From Amphiduros pacificus (taxonomy: Eukaryota > Annelida > Polychaeta > Phyllodocida > Hesionidae), in assembly GCA_949316495.1 (NCBI GenBank), contig OX439012.1:5025059-5089058 (forward strand): 64,000 bases of DNA. Reading direction: 5' to 3'. A program made the translations under genes and the position numbers. The notes below the pieces were generated by a model. It saw only the letters and a program-made list of their open reading frames with translations, was not told the DNA's origin and searched no databases. This document shows positions 14,001 through 20,000 of this stretch, in pieces; the stretch's first letter is position 1; every line of letters begins with the position of its first letter.

Positions 14001-17000
14001 CTGCAATTCTACTTTCCACAAAAAAAAAACATCACCATACCTCTTATGATATCTGAATAATAGTTTATATGTATATGAGAAAAATATTCTTTAAAACATT
14101 TAGTAATGTGAATGTAAAATATAATTTGGATGGCAGGAGGGAGAGCTGTGTACCCGCCGGTGTTTCCAGCCGGGTTTGGAGAGATTTTGTATCATCATGT
14201 GGCCTGTGATGGGAGTGAGACCGGGCTGACACATTGCTCTCATGCCCCGGTGGAAACGCACTCCTGTAGCCACGGCGAGGATGCCGCAGTCAATTGCTTC
14301 TCCCCTATAGGTATTTCCAAGTTCTTTTTCTCTTCATATTTTTAGTATTGAGACTTCATATAATAAACCTTCAGGTGCAGAATCCTAACTGCATGCACTC
14401 TACTCACAAAAATGGTGCATTTAAAATACACAACATTAACAACATCAGCAACGTCATGATCCAGTCAACTGTCACCTCTTATAAATTTGCATGATTGCAT
14501 AAAACTACAAAAGATTGCTCAAACAGTGAATACTAAATCTATATGTTTTTCACATTACAATATCTACCAGAATACCCTCAGATTGGAAACATAAACTAGT
14601 ATTCTATCAGTAAGTGACATATTTCAGGAGAAGAAGTATACTCAGGGTTTCCAGCATTCCAAAGATCTCAGAAGGACAAATGGTCTAATGGTATTCTTTT
14701 GATCATCGAGAATGGTGGAATCAGCACAGCTGGCCATGTTATATCTTGGCACATACATGCTGAAGTGCGCGACTTTCCTTTGTCATTCCAAATATGGAGA
14801 CCAGTCAATGTTGGAGGAAAGTTTGTATTGGTTGGGAGCAATGAAGCGAGACTACAGGGTTCTGATGACTGGGTTCAAAATGAAATTGTGGATGAAGACA
14901 AGAGGATCGCAGTTATGCCAGGAGATGTCCTTGGACTATCGTTTACCGATGAAAATCCCATATTGTTTGATTATAGTTACCAGTGCCAAGATATTGAGAC
15001 GCTTATATACATAAAAACGGAGTCAGACTCTCAGAGATTCAAAACTGGTGAAACTATTCAATTTATAAAAAAAGATTTCGGAGCTGCCTGTAGAGTATAC
15101 TCAGTTTATGCTAAAATATTACCACAAGGTAGGTTTAAGAATAAAATACCTTTAGTTGAATATTTATACACAACAAATTAAATACTTTGTTTGAAATATT
15201 TTCTAATTCTACTTTCAATGATATAAAGATGTACATTGGTTTTACACTTGACATTTCAGAGATAGAAGTTAAATCAGATTTTACAATTGGAAATAGTTTA
15301 TATAAAATAATAAACAATACAATGGTTGACAAAGAAGGGGCCATCAGCCAATGTGCACTGCACCTGGGAGTTAATGCTAGTGTAGCAAATATAACAAGTT
15401 CAGAGGAATATCTCGAAGTTAGCAGACAACTAGTGGAGAGAGCACTTCTTGGATATTTCTGGGTAGCAGGGGAGGTGGAGAACACTATCAACAAAGGAAA
15501 AGATTTCAAAAAATGGAAACACTGTGAACCAGGTGCTTTTGAGTCCTTAGTTTTTTATGATTTTTGCTTTGTATGAACGTATTGGTTTAACTGATATTTT
15601 GGATTTATTAAAATGTTATGTGACTATATAACTAATGATTAAATACATTTCCTTTCATTACCCTTTAAATCTATATTTTCCTATAGTGCAGTTCAAATCA
15701 AGGTTGTTTTCTTACAGTGATTTTTATTCAATGAAATTAAGAATGTGTGAATATAGTTCTTTGTTATACTGTGATTTTTTTTATCACTTATCCAGTTCTC
15801 TATGATTTATTCAACAAACTTTGTTATGTTATTTGTCAGATCCCGGGAGGGAGTGCCTGATATTAGCCAGAGAGCAACAAAGAGAGGGAATATTTCTCTG
15901 GTCGTCTAGTGTCTGTTACCAAAAACATTATGTATTATGTGAGAGAAATGATGGTATGTTACATTTCACTAATATTTTGTGTGAAAATAAATATTGGTAT
16001 ATTTTATTTTACTTGTATTCTGTGTGAGAGAAATGATGGTATGTTACATTCCACTGATATTTGATGTGAGAAAAATAGTGGTATAATTTATTTTTATTAT
16101 ATTCTGTGTGAATGGAATGATGGTATACATTTCATTTATAATTTATGTGTAAGAGGAATGATGATTTGTTACTTTCCACTATTATTCTGGTTAAGAGGAA
16201 TGACGGTTTGTTACTTTCCACTATCATTCTGTGTAAGAGGAATGACGGTTTGTAGCTTTCCACTATCATTCTGTGTAAGAGGAATGACGGTTTGTAGCTT
16301 TCCACTATCATTCTGTGTAAGAGGAATGACGGTTTGTTACTTTCCACTATCATTCTGTGTAAGAGGAATGACGGTTTGTAGCTTTCCACTATCATTCTGT
16401 GTAAGAGGAATGACGGTTTGTTACTTTCCACTATCATTCTGTGTAAGAGGAATGACTGTTTGTTACTTTCCACTTTCATTCTGTGTAAGAGGAATGATGG
16501 TTTGTTACTTTCCACTTTCATTCTGTGTAAGAGGAATGACTGTTTGTTACTTTCCACTATCATTCTGTGTAAGAGGAATGATGGTTTGTTACTTTCCACT
16601 GATATTTTATGAGAGAAAAATAGTGGTATAATTTATTTTCATTATATTCTGTGTGAATGGAATGATGGTATACATTTCATTTATAATTTATGTGTAAGAG
16701 GAATGACGGTTTGTTACTTTCCACTATCATTCTGTGTAAGAGGAATGATGATTTGCTACTTTCCACTATCATTTTGTGTAAGAGGAATGATGGTTTGTTA
16801 CTTTCCACTATCATTCTGTGTAAGAGGAATGATGATTTGCTACTTTCCACTATCATTCTGTGTAAGAGGAATGATGGTTTGTTACTTTCCACTTTCATTC
16901 TGTGTAAGAGGAATGACGGTTTGTTACTTTCCACTATCATTCTGTGTAAGAGGAATGACTGTTTGTTACTTTCCACTTTCATTCTGTGTAAGAGGAATGA

Positions 17001-20000
17001 TGGTTTGTTACTTTCCACTATCATTAAGTGTAAGAGGAATGATGGTTTGTTACTTTCCACTATCATTCTGTGTAAGAGGAATGATGGTTTGTTACTTTCC
17101 ACTATCATTCTGTGTAAGAGGAATGATGGTTTGTTACTTTCCACTATCATTAAGTGTAAGAGGAATGACGGTTTGTTACTTTCCACTATCATTCTGTGTA
17201 AGAGGAATGACTGTTTGTTACACTTCACTTTTACTTTATTTGGAAGGAATAATGGTATGTTACATTTCACTTAGGCCTATATTCTTTGATGTTGTAATAC
17301 AGACTAATGGTGTGATCAGAACAACAAAGGCTTAAAAATCTGTTAAAATCGGTGCCTGACGCGTTTCGTCACTCAGGGTGACTCTTCAGAGGCTAGACAA
17401 GAAAATTTTGATTGTATACCTGATGGAGGTAGAATCAAAACTGACCTGATTCAGGTAGAACGTCAAACGTTCCGTCAAAACAACGTACTGTGACGTAGCA
17501 AAACGGTTGCTAACGGCAGCTTGTCTGGTATCGTTGTCAAGGGTTTTATTCTACATCGCACGAGTAGAAAAATATTGAATATCGGTAGTTAGGGGATATT
17601 CTAATCTGCCGGTTGAACCTGGGGACCATGCCACAAAAATGTCTGGTTTTTTTGTGGGGGGTGTATCAAAATACCCGGGAGGCAAAAGATTTGTCACTCC
17701 TTTAGTCTTCTTTTTCAAAAAAACTTTTTCCGGGGGTGGGGGCACCACAGGTGGTACGGCCCACCCCCGGTTGAGGTCCTGCAAAGGTTATATGGCTACC
17801 AGGCAGGTGCCTGGGTGGTTCACATGAGTGAGTGAGGTGCACTTACCTCAAAGTTCAGGTAGTTTTTTTAGGGTTCTCATGGTGCCAACATGAGTCGTCT
17901 CATATGGGAAATTATTGGGGGGCTTTAAATACAAAAATTTATACACAAGCTAGTGCCTCCCTAACATTTTCCATGGAATTGATGCCCAGGGGATCAACAG
18001 TTTTCAACTGGTACATCCAGTGAAGTTCTCTATGCGTCTAAACTTGGTGGTCTCCACCAGATGGGGTGGTTTTTTGATAAATTCAATAATCTGAATTTTC
18101 ATGTCATTTTTGGAATGAGGGGGTGTTCCAAAATGTTTCCCCATGGGAGTGGGTTCCTTCATAGCCAGGCTATGTGGGATACTCCCTGGATTGGACACGT
18201 GTCCAATTTTGTAGATATGATCATAGAATCGCTCCTTTAGAGAATTCTTGGTCTCGCCCACATATTGCAGGTTGCATCTGGTGCAAGTTACCAGGTATAC
18301 TAGATTGTTGCAACCGCAGCTGCCATCCTCAGGGGAGGTGTATTGGCGCTTTGTTTGGGTACTGGTGATTTTGCCTGATAGGTCCATTATTGGGCAATAA
18401 ATACAACGTTGGGGGTTGTAATACATACACAGGTTTGTGTCTTTGCCGGCTGTCTGATAATCCCTAGTCCTGGGGGGATATCTGATTTTGGATCTCACGA
18501 CAAGATCCTTTATGTTTTTGTTCCGCCTATATCCTACAATGATTTCAGCAGGATGTAGTACTTTGAGGTTTCTGGAACTTTCTATAATGTTCCAGTTGTC
18601 CTTGATTGCAGTTTGAACGTTGGGATTAGCTGGATTATAGGTGAGGATTAAGTGAATCTTGTTATCACTTAATAGAGCTGTATTATCACTCGGTAACAAC
18701 AGAGTGTGTCTGTCGAGATTTTTTGCTCTATTCAAGGCATCCGTGAGGATGGACTTGGGGTAACCCCTGGCGGCATAATACTCCAGGGTCTTCTTGGCAT
18801 TGCTCAGGAAGTCAAGCTCTTTGGTGCAAATTCTGCGAATCCTCAGAATTTGGCTGTATGGGCCACTCTTCTTTTGGTGAGAAGGGTGAGCAGACTTGTA
18901 ATGAAGGTAAGTATGTGTGTCAGTAGGTTTGGTATATAAAGTGGTGTATAATTTCCTGTTCTCATCCAGTAAGGTGGATGTGTCCAGGAAATCAGCCCTG
19001 TCTCCTGAGATATCAGCAGTAAAGCCAATACCTGGGTATGCACTTTTCATATGTGTTATGAATGCATTTAGACTGTCTAGACCACGGGTCCAGACGAGGT
19101 ATATATCATCTATATATCTTTTATATAGGAGTGGTTGATCTTTGTATGTGTATACAAATTGTTCTTCAAACCACTCCATGAACAGATTTGCTACTGTCGG
19201 GCTGACCCGACTGCCCATTGCCACACCTCCAATCTGATCATAGTGGGTCCCATTAAACTCAAAGTGGTTTAGATTGAGGACTAGGCTTAAAATCCGGACT
19301 AGATCATTATTGGATGGTGTCTGAGTACCAGTTCTTTTTGAGTCTAAAAGTCTTTTTATGACTTTTAGTGCTTGGTGATGTGGGATGTTGGTGAATAGTG
19401 AGTTGACATCCATAGTAACTATATATGCCCCTTGCGGAAGTGGGTCAACTTCCTCAATGAGTCTGACAAAGTCAGTCGTGTCTTTGACATATGATTTCAT
19501 TGTAGACACATATTCCTGTAGAAAATAGTCTGCAAATTCAGAAATCCTTTCAGTGGGGGAGCTGTTGGCACTGAGTATGGGCCGTCCCGGTGGGGGGCGG
19601 ATGTTTTTGTGGATTTTGGGCAAAGTATAGAAAGCCGGAGTTCTAGGTTTCTCAATTTTTAAATAAATGGCTACTTTTTCTGAAATGGACCCCTTAGCTT
19701 CCAGCTCGTCTACCAAAGTGTGGACTTTTTCATTGTTGTCCACAGTTTTGTTGGTAAGGCAGGGTCTGTAGAACTTTCTGTCTGAAAGTTGTTTGTAGCC
19801 TTCATTGAGATAATCTGTGGTGGATTGCACAACCACACATGAGCCTTTGTCAGCCTTTTTTATAACTATATTTGAGTTATTGGCTAGTTGGATTAGAGCC
19901 TTGGTCTCAACCTTGGAGATATTTTTTGTCTTGGGGGCTCTAATGGGTTGGGACTGAATGTCGTGCCTAACAGTTTTTTGGAAGGCCTCGAGGTTGCCCC

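Noticed and set aside
16132-17335. Repeated 14-residue frames on both strands
   Set aside because: The 42-bp array period is divisible by three; the stretch lies in a receptor intron.
18174-19138. Plus-strand frames across the Penelope element
   Set aside because: Antisense shadows of the reverse transcriptase frame.
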